The position numbers were made by a program, and so were the translations under genes. This document shows, in pieces, positions 24,501 to 33,045 of a stretch of DNA of 35,707 nt. Each line of letters starts with the position of its first letter. The stretch's first letter is position 1. The DNA is from DASXTB01 sp036505615 (GTDB lineage Bacteria; Acidobacteriota; UBA6911; JACQSX01), in the NCBI GenBank assembly GCA_036505615.1, contig DASXTB010000070.1, positions 1-35,707 on the forward strand. The letters run 5' to 3'. Below the pieces are notes generated by a model. That model was not told the DNA's origin. It ran no database searches and was given only the letters and a program-made list of their open reading frames with translations.

Positions 24501-24891
24501 AATTCGAGGTGTCAGCTTTAATCTCGATGGTACCTCCGGCAGGGGCAAACAGGCGGGCTGTGAAGCTGCCATCTGCGTCTGCGAGAGCGATCGTGAAATG
24601 ACCGGTGTCGAGCGTTGTCAGCCCGACCAGGCTCATGCCGGGCACTGCGCCGGCCTGCCCGCTGACTGTGACCTCGCCCTCTGCATTGGGAGACGTAACT
24701 TGAATGATAGAAACGCGGGGAAACCCGCCAGACGGGGACGGGTTTGTTTGAGCGCCCGAATCCAGCGCCAGACTTGAAACGATCAGCGCCAAAGTCCAGA
24801 TACATCTGCGCAATCGAGTAACGATTGCCGATTTTGATCCTAGCGAGGCCAAAGTATTAATCGCTACCCTCATTGCGTGCTTTTCAATCAT
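21571..24891 (-). CDS. Large secreted multi-domain beta protein, paralogue B
   Basis: This protein has 1106 residues, with a basic N-terminus and a hydrophobic segment at about 30-44 followed by SGAQT, an export signal. The rest is beta-rich and Gly/Pro-rich with no catalytic motif I recognise. It aligns over its whole length with the next protein upstream (1205 residues): shared blocks include GEVTVSGQAGAVPG, SGYYRPF, YRLEPFAPG, QLTTLDSRFEV, GSIEDIWGNTWRGGGT, SRTWGGVVAARN, HGRRGI, FPPFQGNGGGPSGGP and LARDFPNLD. It lacks the N-terminal carboxypeptidase-regulatory-like domain of its paralogue. It ends in RSRRRP. It is last in a three-gene unit, 28 bp after the previous stop. A structural, adhesive or carbohydrate-binding surface role is possible, but no function is established. 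Confidence 0.8.
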   Translation of the reverse strand: MIEKHAMRVAINTLASLGSKSAIVTRLRRCIWTLALIVSSLALDSGAQTNPSPSGGFPRVSIIQVTSPNAEGEVTVSGQAGAVPGMSLVGLTTLDTGHFTIALADADGSFTARLFAPAGGTIEIKADTSNLLKPFLTVQPSYIGGVPALAQVRGTFIRVADPARQGVAVPFTAAGPTNGFPVPLPIWVISGTMERQSFQPGETLRVDATLKIVSSALDQAARIGLVATLSLERLSQLDGTGTWGDSQFASTLLTPTGLPIERWNLVREDGFAATTRQMLSRPAPDRAEASLQLALSLPADLPSGYYRPFIVVRFEDQNGRIGGVPPDPTFRSLMVLVDKGQVASLPLIRVGNPEPPRLPWLLLADTTSNGSRGVRAIEDRMRFGFSSRIMTQSETFVIPRLNRSGQAISYRLEPFAPGVVAWDGGTPPVPRIPFCFPSGSLTVRIQKPDGSLAVLGPAVFAQAHSATPVEGGNGPNASDVYQLTTLDSRFEVQFNQDGRHVITMEGSIEDIWGNTWRGGGTYEVYVGQVLALDTAVMPGTPFEVGDAFNPGLVVTPPVPAQVELRFRLAANSDPSRIVERVVQGQANRFGYFHPAESGIALDETGEYRVDVTATYQDPQGKLWMGSRTWGGVVAARNAPLIAHGRRGIRNGSAAQQWFLASEIVRRPGDPADEVFFPFQSGDVMWMAKKHSTFMEITFQDPTGQIVELMRPRASPVVEPFQARATAGETPLFSSRPDRTDPHIDPSKTDLWGYSYVSVERPLVRVREEVSEDQTIGRHYWRFEGNYMGQIGVGQDGDLPNDIKFQYGAAVLQGRALSRPQYAIYGSTFVLVRDDDPRGSRVFPPFQGNGGGPSGGPIMTLKGRDIDAFVHLTGVRPGTVLEVGDTFSLAGAVAPPLPGLVSATVALPGGRIIRASGRANRVGYYYRPQDDFIIDEPGIYTVDVRVTFDGQTSAGQLTPPLPTGHVLGSADGRFFVYVVARGSAPLSLNFPETQLLPRPAAQLDVTASAPAGFTIKNGHMTTMMPGFLLQTGELPSGGASLSFRYDPATLARDFPNLDQDPPADVVTITLFASGTDTKGNPGYAARVLTLHGQQLYNLPMPRSRRRP

Positions 24892-24918
24892 TCGACATTC
24901 GGTATTAGAAATTCGACA
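24892..24918. repeat. Short heptamer array between the two giant genes
   Basis: Four degenerate units (attcgac, attcggt, attagaa, attcgac) fill the 28-bp space between the two paralogous genes. A related set lies at 28505-28532. Confidence 0.6.
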
Positions 24919-24919
24919 T

Positions 24920-27900
24920 TTACGGGCGTCGCCGCGACGGTGGTGCCTTCTGGTCGGGCATCTGCAGTTCTTCGCCTTGCAGGAAGATCTGCCGCGCGAA
25001 GTGCTTGCGCGCGCCGCTCGCGTCTGTGCCGCTCACCAGAAAACTCATCGTAATCGTGTCGACACCGGCAAAGCCGTCGGCGTCGAACAGATCAAGATTC
25101 GGAAAATCCCTGGCCAACTTCGGCGCATCGTAGGTGTAGGTGAGCGTTGTCGTCTTTCCTTCGTCAAGAATGAAACCGGGCATCAGTGTCGTATAGGTCA
25201 TCTCAATATTTGTGAGGCCAGCGGGGGGAGTGATTCTGAACGTAATCGGTCCCTCAGCGGGCCGGACAAATTGCGGAGGCTTCCCCAGCTCGAGTTGCGG
25301 CGAGTCGCTGCCGACGACATAAAAATAGAACTCCCCGTCGCGTGAGCCCAGGACATCGCCGGCCGGGAACGGAGCGGTCACCTGACCAGCCGAGGTGATG
25401 CCGTCGAAGTTGATCCTGACCTTCGCCTTCCAGACGCCGGCCTCGAAGACGCCGAAGTCCTGCCCCGGATCGTAGAAGTAGCCGATCTTGTCGGCCTGCC
25501 CGCGAATTGTGCGTGTCAGGCCGGATGGTGAGGTGACTATGACCTCGATCTTTGACGGCAGAGTCGGCGCGGAGTAACCGGCGAACGATGCACTCTCCCC
25601 GATTTGCAGGATCGTTCCCGGTCTGACGGCGGTCGGATGGAAGAATAGATCGATCGGCTTGCCTTTGAGCGTGAACAGTGGTCCGCCTGATGGCCCTCCG
25701 CCATTGCCCTGGAATGGAGGGAAGATGCGCGTTCCGCCGCCCGGATCGTCGTTTGGCACGAGTACGAACAGCGACCCGTAGATTCCGTAGGATGGTTTTC
25801 CGACGGCCGTTCCGCGAACGACGGCTCCTCCGAACTGGAATTTGAAATCGTTCGGACGATCGCCGCTTCGGCCGACTCCAGCCTGCTGCCCGTACTCATC
25901 ACTGAAACGCCAGTACATCGACGGGAGAAACTCCTCCCATGATGCGATCTGCTCGCGAATGCGCACCGCGGGACGCTGCACGGAGCGATAGCTGTACGCC
26001 CACATATCAACGCTCGCGGGGTCGAGATGCGGATCGAAGGAGTCGGCGCGGCTGATAAAGAGTGGGAGCTCTCCGAGACTCGCGCGCTCATTGAATGTCG
26101 TTGAGTGCCACCGCTGTCGAATCAGATTGGCAATCGATCCCTCACGATCATCGATCGTAATGCGTGGCATCAATGCATCACTCTCCTGCCCCCACACCAC
26201 GTCGCCCGATGCGAAAGGGAAGTGAACATGGTTGTTCGGAATCGGAGGAGCAGTAGTTTGCGTTCGAAAGAACCACTGCCTGATTGGGTCCACATCGATG
26301 CCGCGCCGCCCGTGCCCGATGATCGGCGTGTCGCGCGCCGCTACAATGCCGCCCCATGTTCGAGAACCGGCTAACCAGCGTCCCGTTGCGTCGCGATAGG
26401 AGGCGTTGACGTCGACGCGATATTCACCAGGGCGATCGAAGCGAATCCCTTCGACTGAACTGACGTGCCCGAATCGATTCGCTCTCGTGCGTATGGTTCG
26501 ATCAAGAATCTTCGCGGTGTCCTCGAACTGCTGGATGCGAAATTCGACATCCGCCGCGATGGGAGGCTCGATCGTCACTTCTGGCGTTAAGATGTCACCG
26601 ACCTCGTACGGCGTTCCCGGAAGCGACGCTGTATCGAGGACCAGCATCGGGCCGACGTGAATGTCGAACGTGCCGTGGCCGCGCCATAACACTCCGTAGA
26701 TATCTTCGATCTCACCGTCTAACACAATGCGATGCGGGCCTTCGAGATCGAACGCAACCTCGAATCGGGGATCGAGCGTAGTGAGCTGTGAGACATTGTG
26801 GATGTTCCGTCCGCCGCCATCGAACGGCCGCCCGTGACGGTCGATCGGTCCCGCCAGACGAGACTGAACGAACGGTGCCGGCCCGATCATCTGAATTACA
26901 CCGTCCGGTCGTTCGATCCGCACCGCGAGCCGACCTGATGGAAAACGGAAGGGAACCGAGGGTGCAGATGGAGGCACGCCTCGGTCGCCGGCCTGGATCA
27001 TCGGCGCAAACGGCTCAAGTCGATAGATGATCGGCGTCTGCGTTCGTTCGTCGACACGGGGGATGACGAAGAGCTTCGACGACTGCTGAATCGTCGGCGC
27101 AATCGCGCAGCAGCGTTCGTCTTCCTTCGCGGCCGCGCCATAAGTGGCGGAGCTGAGGGTTCCGGTCAGCAGAGTCCAGAAGAGGTGTGGTGCTGCCGGG
27201 CCGCCAACGCGGATAATCGGCAGATACATGCCGTCGGCCGGGTTTCGTTTCTCGTCATCGATGATCGTGATCGGACGGCTGGGAGGTTGCTCGACCGGAT
27301 AGTCGCTGAAGAAGAATTGAAGAAACGGTCTGTAGTAACCGCTCGCCAGGTTCTGAGGCAGTTGCACACGCATCGTGAATGTCGCCTCGGCGTGCTGGGA
27401 ACCCGTGACCGGGATATCGAGCTTCATGACTTGCCCCGGGGCGAGGCCCTGCAGGTTGTTCTCAATCGCGAAGCCAGTGGGGGTTAGAAATGATGACGCC
27501 TGCGTCGCTCGCGCAATCAGCGGCTCGCCGTTCTCGAGCGACATCCGCTCGAGCGAGAGCGCCGGCGATGCGGAGATCTTCTTGATTGTTGCGAGCAGAG
27601 GCGAGTTCACGCGAACGGACGCTGTGATCTCGAGCCTTTCTCCCGCGTTGAAGCGATTCTTGTTGATCGTTCCGCTCACGATCCACGGCGGAAGCGCGCT
27701 GTTGGAGTACGTCGGGCTGCCTGCGCCTCCGAAGGCAATCCGCCCATCGCCTGCGGACGGTACGGGCACCTCGATGACGGTTCCGACCAGCGGTGCGAGG
27801 GGGCTGAGAAAGAAAAATGATTCCTCGGGGGGGAACGTCCGCATGGCGACGGGCTTTCCAGCGGCGCGTATTGTATCGCCGTAAGGGTCAGCTTCCACGA

Positions 27901-28537
27901 GAATGTGAACGCCAGGCGGTCCGAATGTTTGCGCGACGAACGAGCCATCCGCTGCAGCCTCGGCGAATGCGAGATGGCCGGTTTCGGTGGTGACCAGGAT
28001 GACGAATGCATTTCCTGGAACGGCGCCGGCTGCACCGCGTACGGTGATCTCACCGTCCGCCGTCGGATCGGAGAAGGAGATGCGCGAGGCGCGCGGTGGA
28101 TCGTCAGGAACGTATCGACGCGGCTCACGCCTGAGTTGCAACTGCAGGCCGAGGCGATCTCCGCTTCGCGTATCGACGCGAACGGCAACCGGATACCACG
28201 GGGTCGGCGTCACGTACGTGCGCACAACGTAAACCCCCGGCGGGGCGTTGAAGGTAAAGGAGCCATCGACGGAAGTCTGCGTCTCTGCGTCTCTGCAGCA
28301 ATTGCTTTCCCGCGATGTGTCGACAAGAAGAACATGGATTGAGGCGAGCGGCTGCGCGCGGTCATCGACCACTCTTCCCGCGATCAGTGCGGCTCGTGCT
28401 TCGGTTGTGGCCAACGTGAGAACAGCGACTGGCAGTGCGATGCGGCAGGAAAACCGCGCGAGTTTGCGAGTGAGCGCAACCAATCCCTCACCTCCTGGGG
28501 TTTCAGCGTTATTCGTCATTCGAAACTTGAAATTCAC
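24920..28537 (-). CDS. Large secreted multi-domain beta protein, paralogue A
   Basis: This protein has 1205 residues. A hydrophobic segment at about 32-47 with ARA cleavage near residue 49 is an export signal. Residues 51-130 resemble a carboxypeptidase-regulatory-like domain (AGRVVDDRAQPLASIHVLLV, then SVDGSFTFNAPPGVY). The remainder is colinear with the 1106-residue protein downstream. The GTG start overlaps the stop of the cytochrome gene (GTGA), which supports it and indicates translational coupling; an ATG six codons later is an alternative. Its base text is richer in tcga and gatcg words than its paralogue, which may reflect a separate origin. It ends in PSRRRP. No enzyme motif is visible. 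Confidence 0.82.
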   Translation of the reverse strand: MNFKFRMTNNAETPGGEGLVALTRKLARFSCRIALPVAVLTLATTEARAALIAGRVVDDRAQPLASIHVLLVDTSRESNCCRDAETQTSVDGSFTFNAPPGVYVVRTYVTPTPWYPVAVRVDTRSGDRLGLQLQLRREPRRYVPDDPPRASRISFSDPTADGEITVRGAAGAVPGNAFVILVTTETGHLAFAEAAADGSFVAQTFGPPGVHILVEADPYGDTIRAAGKPVAMRTFPPEESFFFLSPLAPLVGTVIEVPVPSAGDGRIAFGGAGSPTYSNSALPPWIVSGTINKNRFNAGERLEITASVRVNSPLLATIKKISASPALSLERMSLENGEPLIARATQASSFLTPTGFAIENNLQGLAPGQVMKLDIPVTGSQHAEATFTMRVQLPQNLASGYYRPFLQFFFSDYPVEQPPSRPITIIDDEKRNPADGMYLPIIRVGGPAAPHLFWTLLTGTLSSATYGAAAKEDERCCAIAPTIQQSSKLFVIPRVDERTQTPIIYRLEPFAPMIQAGDRGVPPSAPSVPFRFPSGRLAVRIERPDGVIQMIGPAPFVQSRLAGPIDRHGRPFDGGGRNIHNVSQLTTLDPRFEVAFDLEGPHRIVLDGEIEDIYGVLWRGHGTFDIHVGPMLVLDTASLPGTPYEVGDILTPEVTIEPPIAADVEFRIQQFEDTAKILDRTIRTRANRFGHVSSVEGIRFDRPGEYRVDVNASYRDATGRWLAGSRTWGGIVAARDTPIIGHGRRGIDVDPIRQWFFRTQTTAPPIPNNHVHFPFASGDVVWGQESDALMPRITIDDREGSIANLIRQRWHSTTFNERASLGELPLFISRADSFDPHLDPASVDMWAYSYRSVQRPAVRIREQIASWEEFLPSMYWRFSDEYGQQAGVGRSGDRPNDFKFQFGGAVVRGTAVGKPSYGIYGSLFVLVPNDDPGGGTRIFPPFQGNGGGPSGGPLFTLKGKPIDLFFHPTAVRPGTILQIGESASFAGYSAPTLPSKIEVIVTSPSGLTRTIRGQADKIGYFYDPGQDFGVFEAGVWKAKVRINFDGITSAGQVTAPFPAGDVLGSRDGEFYFYVVGSDSPQLELGKPPQFVRPAEGPITFRITPPAGLTNIEMTYTTLMPGFILDEGKTTTLTYTYDAPKLARDFPNLDLFDADGFAGVDTITMSFLVSGTDASGARKHFARQIFLQGEELQMPDQKAPPSRRRP
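28505..28532. repeat. Short heptamer array at the gene overlap
   Basis: Four degenerate units (attcgtc, attcgaa, acttgaa and neighbours) lie in 7-bp register over the first codons of the 1205-residue protein. Its first six or so residues are therefore probably repeat-derived. Confidence 0.5.
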
Positions 28538-30363
28538 GGGCGTCGCCGCGGCCGATCAAACGGCAGCGATTTCAAAAACTGCACCAGATCCTGCAACTGC
28601 GCGCCGCTCAAGTGCGAGGTCTTGCCGTGTGCGTCGTTACGATTCTGCATCGTCAAGACGTCCAAAAGCGTGGCGGCGCTCCCGTCGTGCAGGTAGGGCG
28701 CCGTATTATAAATTCCTCGCAGAGACGGTGTGTCGAATGAAGTTCCTTTCGCTTCCAACGGGCTGGTTCCCGTGCCGACATCGTGTTTTGTGCGGTCGGT
28801 GTACAGCGGAGGCGGGTGGCAGATGGCGCAGCGGGTCTCTGATGAGAAAAAGAGCGCCTCGCCCCGGCGCGCGCTGTTGGTGAGCGTACCGTCGGGATTC
28901 AGATTCGGATTGGCGCGGAATTTGAGTGTGCGCATGAAAGCTGCCAGGTCGTCCAGATCTTTGGACCTCCCGGCGTTGGGAGGCGCCTGATCGCATGCGG
29001 GAGTGCAGTTGTCCGGGCCGTCGGCCAGCCCGGTTCCCGCCTGGATGTTGCGGATCGTTGCTTCCACGTCCTGCAGCTCGTCCAGGTCGCCGGACCAGTG
29101 TATAGGCAGAGTGTCTTTGACTCCCAGCAGGCTGGGAGTGTTTCTCGGTCCATCTCTGAAAAACCACGTGCGCTGGTCCATCCCGCCGTCAAAATGACAT
29201 GAAGCGCACGACATCCAGTGGTCCTTGGAAATGCGGTCCCGTGCCGAAGTGTTGAAAAGGATCTTTCCATTTAAAACAACCGGCGAAAGAGGAATCTTGG
29301 TCACCACGATCTCACCGATCACTTTATCGATTTGAGCATCGATTACAGAAACCGACCCACTCAGCGTATTGTTGACGTACAAGGTTTTCTGATCCGGCGT
29401 CAGCACCATCCCGCGCGGGTTGTCCCCGACTTGCAAATGCGCCACCGCACGGCCTTTTTGAATGTCGATTACGGACACATCGTTGCTTCCGGCGTTGACA
29501 ACATAAAGCTTCCCCGACGAAGTGAGGGCCAAATCTATCGGGATGCTCACCGGCCGATCGGCTACGTCCAGAGCGATTCTCTGGCGCTGTAAATTTTCTG
29601 CCGTAATAAGGTCTATCACTGTGACGATGGGAAAAAGAGTTGAGTCAAACAGCAGTGCGCCGTTTGTGGTATTCGAGCGCGTTTGCGGCAGGAATGCGCG
29701 CTGCGTCACGGGATCTATCACGACGGCCTGAGAAAGATTGCCGTCCTGCCCGGTAGAGATCACCGTCTCGACGGAAAAGTTCTGCGTGTCGATCACCGTC
29801 AACTTTCCGCTCAGGAAGTGAGTGACATAGAGGCGTTTTTGATCGGAGGAGAGCGCGAGGCCACGGGGGGAAGGCTCGGTGGCGATTCTGGCGAGCCTGT
29901 TCAAACTTGCCTTATCGAACACGTCGATTACATCGGAGCCGCTGTTGCTCACATAAACGCGACCGTCAAGGCTTGCGAGAACGCCGAAAGGCTCATCTCC
30001 AACCAGCAGAGCCCCGACTTCACGCCCGAGATTCAAATCAACTATCGAGAGAGTAGCGTCATCACGGTTGGTTATATAAGCCCGGCCACCCGATGGATCG
30101 ACGCTGACCGTCTGGGGATTCGGCCCAACGGGAATTTCTGCCAAAAGCCTACGTGATACTGTGTCGATCAGAGAAATAGAATTTGAATCCGGATTGACTG
30201 TCAGCAGAAGCCTGCCGTCCGGGGCCACTGCAATTGGACTGCTGCGGAAAGTGGCCGCCGAACCGGCAGCGTAGATGGAGATGGGGCGCTGCGATGCTTC
30301 ACGCATCCCGAGTATCGGCAGAACACACAGCAGCAGCACAGCCCCAGCCCTCGAACTTCCCAT
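28534..30363 (-). CDS. Secreted beta-propeller fused to di-heme cytochrome
   Basis: The protein has 609 residues from the ATG at 30363 (a GTG at 30414 is an alternative). An export signal is followed by about seven YVTN-type blade repeats to residue ~340 (DSNSISLIDT, GRAYITNRDDATLSIVDL, KLTVIDTQNF and similar). The C-terminal half holds two heme c motifs, CASCH at 386-390 and CAICH at 512-516, in a context like MauG/cytochrome c peroxidases (TPSLLGVKD, DTPSLRGIYNTAPYLHDGS). It would act outside the cytoplasmic membrane in electron transfer or peroxide-dependent oxidation. It ends in RPRRRP, like the two downstream proteins, and its TGA overlaps the next start. It is first in the three-gene unit, divergent from a toxin remnant. 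Confidence 0.88.
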   Translation of the reverse strand: MGSSRAGAVLLLCVLPILGMREASQRPISIYAAGSAATFRSSPIAVAPDGRLLLTVNPDSNSISLIDTVSRRLLAEIPVGPNPQTVSVDPSGGRAYITNRDDATLSIVDLNLGREVGALLVGDEPFGVLASLDGRVYVSNSGSDVIDVFDKASLNRLARIATEPSPRGLALSSDQKRLYVTHFLSGKLTVIDTQNFSVETVISTGQDGNLSQAVVIDPVTQRAFLPQTRSNTTNGALLFDSTLFPIVTVIDLITAENLQRQRIALDVADRPVSIPIDLALTSSGKLYVVNAGSNDVSVIDIQKGRAVAHLQVGDNPRGMVLTPDQKTLYVNNTLSGSVSVIDAQIDKVIGEIVVTKIPLSPVVLNGKILFNTSARDRISKDHWMSCASCHFDGGMDQRTWFFRDGPRNTPSLLGVKDTLPIHWSGDLDELQDVEATIRNIQAGTGLADGPDNCTPACDQAPPNAGRSKDLDDLAAFMRTLKFRANPNLNPDGTLTNSARRGEALFFSSETRCAICHPPPLYTDRTKHDVGTGTSPLEAKGTSFDTPSLRGIYNTAPYLHDGSAATLLDVLTMQNRNDAHGKTSHLSGAQLQDLVQFLKSLPFDRPRRRP

Positions 30364-30433
30364 GATGTGATCCAGATTGACTACAAGTTGCTTCAGTTTG
30401 AACCGTATCGGCACAAAAGGTCAATGGCAGACC

Positions 30434-30768
30434 TTGGGTAAAAAGAAACAAATCGGCAATGCAGAATCAGGCCGGGACATCGTTTTCATACCCGTTATCG
30501 TCTTTTTGGAATCAGTGGGCTCCAGCGGCGAGGCCGTCTTGCTCTTAGAGAGGGAAGTTTTGCTTCCTGGGTATGGACGCTGCTCGATTGTCCTGGATTT
30601 GTAGCTCAGGAGCTGACAGTCGAAATCGTCTTAGACAGTGCCACTCAAACGATCCTGAAGGATCCGCTGGGCGCGTTGATCGTAGCTACGGCGAGATGCC
30701 TGGACCTACCGCTGATCACAAAAGATCGGCTAATTATTGAGTCGAGGCTGACGGAAGTTCTTTGGTGA
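30434..30768 (+). pseudogene. Second PIN-domain (VapC-like) toxin remnant
   Basis: One frame gives GRDIVFIPVIVFLES, the second strand and acidic Glu of a PIN domain. The adjoining frame (from about 30517) gives RRGRLALREGSFASW and then DPLGALIVATARCLDLPLIT followed by KDRLI, the third and fourth acidic positions, ending in TEVLW and TGA at 30766. The N-terminal strand with the first Asp is not recognisable and a frameshift separates the halves. No antitoxin is adjacent. Confidence 0.65.
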
Positions 30769-30774
30769 TACGTT

Positions 30775-32880
30775 CTACCTGACGGCTTTCCAGCGGATGG
30801 TGATGGAGGTGCGCCCTTTCTTATTCAATCGAAGCATGATTCTCTTGTAGCCGTTGCTGGGACTGGGAAACTCGCTGATTGTTACATCCGGATCATCGAT
30901 TTGGATCTGGCAAGGGATACCCGGCAGCGTGCCCTCCACTGTGCCCACGTTGGTGATCGCTCTATCGATTACCAGAATCATGGGGCGCTGCTTTACGTCT
31001 CCAGACCACAGCAGGCTTCCTTCGGCCGGTGCGCTGGAATAATTCACCTTGTCATTTCGCGCGGCCTCCCGCCCGGGCTCCTTTTGTCGTGCGGTGGAGA
31101 GTTCGCTTGCCGGCACGCGCGCCTTGGTCCGTTCTTGCGCCAGCCTAGACGAAGAAAGCTTGCCTTTGCTTTCGGACGCGGCTTTTTTCAAATTTGCGAC
31201 TTTACTTGCCTCCCTCTCAGAGCCGGCGCTGTGAGGCTCACCAGCCGCTTCTGCGTCGGCAACCCGGGAGTTGGGAGAAGCAGGACTCTCTAAAATGCCG
31301 GGGTTGCCTGCGCCGGAGGCCCAATCCTTCTGGATCGCCTGTTCTAAATAGGCAATTGCTTTTCTGCGATCCTCAGCGGTTCCCCTACTCCAGTAATAAC
31401 GCCCTTTCAGATAAAGCACGTAGGCTTCGTTGCTGGTGCTGGAGGACTGCGCGAGGCGCCTTTGTTCATCCGCCGTCAAGTCCAGCCGAAGTCTCTGCGC
31501 TGTTTCTTTCAAGATTGCCCTCTGAGTGGCGAGCAGGCCCGAAGGACTGCTCTTGTACTCGTGAGTCCAGATTTGCGATCCGTTGGCGACGTCGATCAGG
31601 CTGACGTGGACAATCAAGCCGCCACCGACTTCAGCCACTCTGCCGGAAAGAACGGCGCCAACCTGCAGATCGCGCCCCACTTTTCGGGGATCTATTGCGC
31701 TGCCCCGGTAAGCAAACACCGTGCTCGGCGCCATCACGCGCAGTTTCGCCGTCTGCGAAAGAGCGTCGATCAGATTCTCGGTCAGACCATCGCTCAGGTA
31801 TTCCGTATTCGGATCCCCGTTGACGTTGGTGAATGGCAGAACCGCCAGCGAGTCAATCGGGTGGTTGTTGGCGACGGGGGATAGATTGTGAAAGTGGAGG
31901 AAGACCATAAGCGCCAGCAGCAAAACGGCGGCCGCGATTCCGGCAAAAACCCAGCCATTTCGCGAGCCTGCCCACCGCCGTTGTGCCTGGCGCGGCATCT
32001 GATCTTTGCCGAGCGCATTCGACGCCATATCGCGCCTCAGTCTCTGCAGATCAACCAGCAGATCTTTGGCTGATTGATAGCGAACGTGGCGGTCCTTTTC
32101 CAGCGCCTTGCTAGTAATTCCGCCCAGCGCTCCGGGAACCGTGGAATTAAGGGCCATCGGGGGCAGCGGACTCTTGTTCAGAATCTCATCAAACAAAACT
32201 GCCGCGGTTCTCCCTTTAAACGGCAGCACCCCGGTAGCCATCTCGTACAAGACTACGCCCAGAGAGAAGAGATCTGTGCGCCCGTCCAGAACTTCTCCCC
32301 GCGCCTGTTCGGGCGACATATAGGCGGCCGTGCCGATGGAGGTGCCTGGACTGGTTAAATGCTCTTCCAGGCGTGACGGGCCCACAGTTTCAATCACCGG
32401 CTGGCGTTCTTCGTTTAATTTCGCCAGTCCGAAGTCGAAGATCTTTACTTGACCCCGGCCGGTTATGAAAATGTTTGCGGGCTTTATGTCCCTGTGAACG
32501 ATTCCCTTTGAGTGAGCCGCATCCAAAGCATCAGCGATTTGAATTCCAATGTCGAGGAGCTGAGCGGTCGCAAGCGGGCCGCCTGCGATAGACTGCTTCA
32601 GAGTTTGACCTTCCAGAAGCTCCATTACCAGGAAGGGCTGGCCTTCGTACTCGCCCACGTCGTAAATGGTGCAAATATGAGGGTGGTTTAAAGCTGAGGC
32701 TGCCCGCGCCTCGCGCTGGAATCGCTCCAGAGCCTGGTGATCTTTGGAGAAGTCCGACGGCAGGAACTTGAGCACCACCAGCCGCCCCAGCCGCGTGTCT
32801 TCCGCCTTGTAAACCAGGCCCATCCCGCCGGAACCGAGCTGCTCAATCACGCGATAATGCGAAATTATTTTGCCAATCAT
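30775..32880 (-). CDS. Transmembrane Ser/Thr protein kinase with TolB-like sensor
   Basis: This is a 701-residue protein. Kinase domain: glycine loop GSGGMG (16-21), Lys38, HRDIKPAN (129-136), DFG (149-151), SPE (189-191); all essential residues are present. One membrane helix at about 310-330 is followed outside by a TolB/FlgO-like domain (IDSLAVLPFTNV to about 465) and a single tetratricopeptide-like repeat (YVLYLKGRYYW, YLEQAIQKDWA). Relatives usually continue with a row of such repeats; here the text changes at about 510 to an Ala/Lys/Glu/Ser-rich linker and ends in a beta-rich domain of about 80 residues (from 622, LLWSGDVKQRPMILVID). It is divergent from the FHA/HD-GYP gene and converges on a toxin remnant. 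Confidence 0.92.
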   Translation of the reverse strand: MIGKIISHYRVIEQLGSGGMGLVYKAEDTRLGRLVVLKFLPSDFSKDHQALERFQREARAASALNHPHICTIYDVGEYEGQPFLVMELLEGQTLKQSIAGGPLATAQLLDIGIQIADALDAAHSKGIVHRDIKPANIFITGRGQVKIFDFGLAKLNEERQPVIETVGPSRLEEHLTSPGTSIGTAAYMSPEQARGEVLDGRTDLFSLGVVLYEMATGVLPFKGRTAAVLFDEILNKSPLPPMALNSTVPGALGGITSKALEKDRHVRYQSAKDLLVDLQRLRRDMASNALGKDQMPRQAQRRWAGSRNGWVFAGIAAAVLLLALMVFLHFHNLSPVANNHPIDSLAVLPFTNVNGDPNTEYLSDGLTENLIDALSQTAKLRVMAPSTVFAYRGSAIDPRKVGRDLQVGAVLSGRVAEVGGGLIVHVSLIDVANGSQIWTHEYKSSPSGLLATQRAILKETAQRLRLDLTADEQRRLAQSSSTSNEAYVLYLKGRYYWSRGTAEDRRKAIAYLEQAIQKDWASGAGNPGILESPASPNSRVADAEAAGEPHSAGSEREASKVANLKKAASESKGKLSSSRLAQERTKARVPASELSTARQKEPGREAARNDKVNYSSAPAEGSLLWSGDVKQRPMILVIDRAITNVGTVEGTLPGIPCQIQIDDPDVTISEFPSPSNGYKRIMLRLNKKGRTSITIRWKAVR

Positions 32881-33045
32881 AGAAGCTGGAATACGCTCAG
32901 CCAGAAGTCTAGGCTGTTCTGAGGGACGATTTCAATGTAATGTAGCTCACTTGCGCCATGTTTAATCCGCCCGTGTGACGAGGGCCACCGTCGCGTTTCA
33001 CCGGGCAGGCCATGATTCTGGCATCTGAGTTTTGATTTTAGAGAC

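Noticed and set aside
21571..30363. PEP-CTERM or LPXTG sorting signal on the three secreted proteins
   Set aside because: No C-terminal membrane segment or LPXTG/PEP motif precedes the shared RRRP end.
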